From Candidatus Bathyarchaeota archaeon (GTDB taxonomy: Archaea; Thermoproteota; Bathyarchaeia; Bathyarchaeales; DTEX01), in assembly GCA_021158305.1 (NCBI GenBank), contig JAGGUU010000148.1:1-5311 (forward strand): a DNA stretch of 5,311 nt, written 5' to 3'. Each line of letters starts with the position of its first letter. Position 1 is the stretch's first letter. Of the stretch, positions 5,287 through 5,311 are shown piece by piece. Position numbers and translations under genes: made by a program. Under the pieces are notes generated by a model that made no database searches, was not told where the DNA came from, and saw nothing but the letters and a program-made list of their open reading frames with translations.

Positions 5287-5311
5287 TCTATGATTTATGT
5301 CGCGAAAGACT

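Larger units (their letters stand above)
4937..5311. other. Right-hand region without a convincing intact gene
   Basis: These 375 AT-rich bases contain no long start-to-stop frame with family features. They hold T-rich runs suited to termination after the acetyltransferase (for example CCTTTTTCC, near 5020), the palindromic TATA element at 5143-5161, and several interrupted open frames on both strands. A frame beginning ATG at 5290 (MIYVAKD) is open at the window edge and has AGGAAG shortly upstream, so a gene might start there, but seven codons are too few to judge. No tRNA, CRISPR or insertion-sequence end is recognised. Confidence 0.5.

Noticed and set aside
1..5311. CRISPR array, tRNA, rRNA or complete insertion sequence
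   Set aside because: No regularly spaced repeats, cloverleaf, rRNA-like stretch or transposase with terminal repeats was found.

Overview
The window looks archaeal, most likely from a thermophile of the TACK/Thermoproteota side. This rests on TATA-type promoter elements (TTTATA, TTTAAA), GGTGA/GGAGG ribosome binding sites, a protein N-acetyltransferase of the Sulfolobus Ard1 type, and moderately AT-rich DNA with compact spacing. The lineage is an inference from gene character, not from a marker gene.

Left half, minus strand (1-1813): the first two genes of a carbohydrate-type ABC importer. A membrane-anchored family 1 solute-binding protein comes first (1813 to 482), followed after 21 bases by a MalF/UgpA-type permease (460 to beyond position 1, truncated by the window). 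A second permease and an ATPase would be expected off the left edge. An inverted repeat spans the junction between the two genes. Two TATA-like elements exactly 40 bp apart lie upstream of the binding protein.

Middle (1814-2133): a divergent control region with promoters for both directions and a possible 12-codon leader frame. Plus strand (2134-4368): a short, ACT-less D-2-hydroxyacid dehydrogenase of the 3-phosphoglycerate dehydrogenase type, then after 30 bases a LarA (nickel-pincer lactate racemase) family protein. The LarA-like protein keeps the family scaffold but appears to have lost most catalytic and cofactor-anchoring residues, including the lysine that tethers the pincer cofactor. 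This is the most interesting object in the window. The pair is probably one transcription unit acting on hydroxyacids. The divergent importer may supply a related substrate, but that link is only positional.

Right (4448-4936): a RimI/Ard1-type N-terminal acetyltransferase starting at TTG, preceded by a perfect tandem 7-base repeat that carries its ribosome binding site. It is probably a housekeeping gene unrelated to the rest. The last 375 bases (4937-5311) hold no convincing intact gene. They contain a palindromic double TATA element and interrupted open frames on both strands that may be gene remnants.
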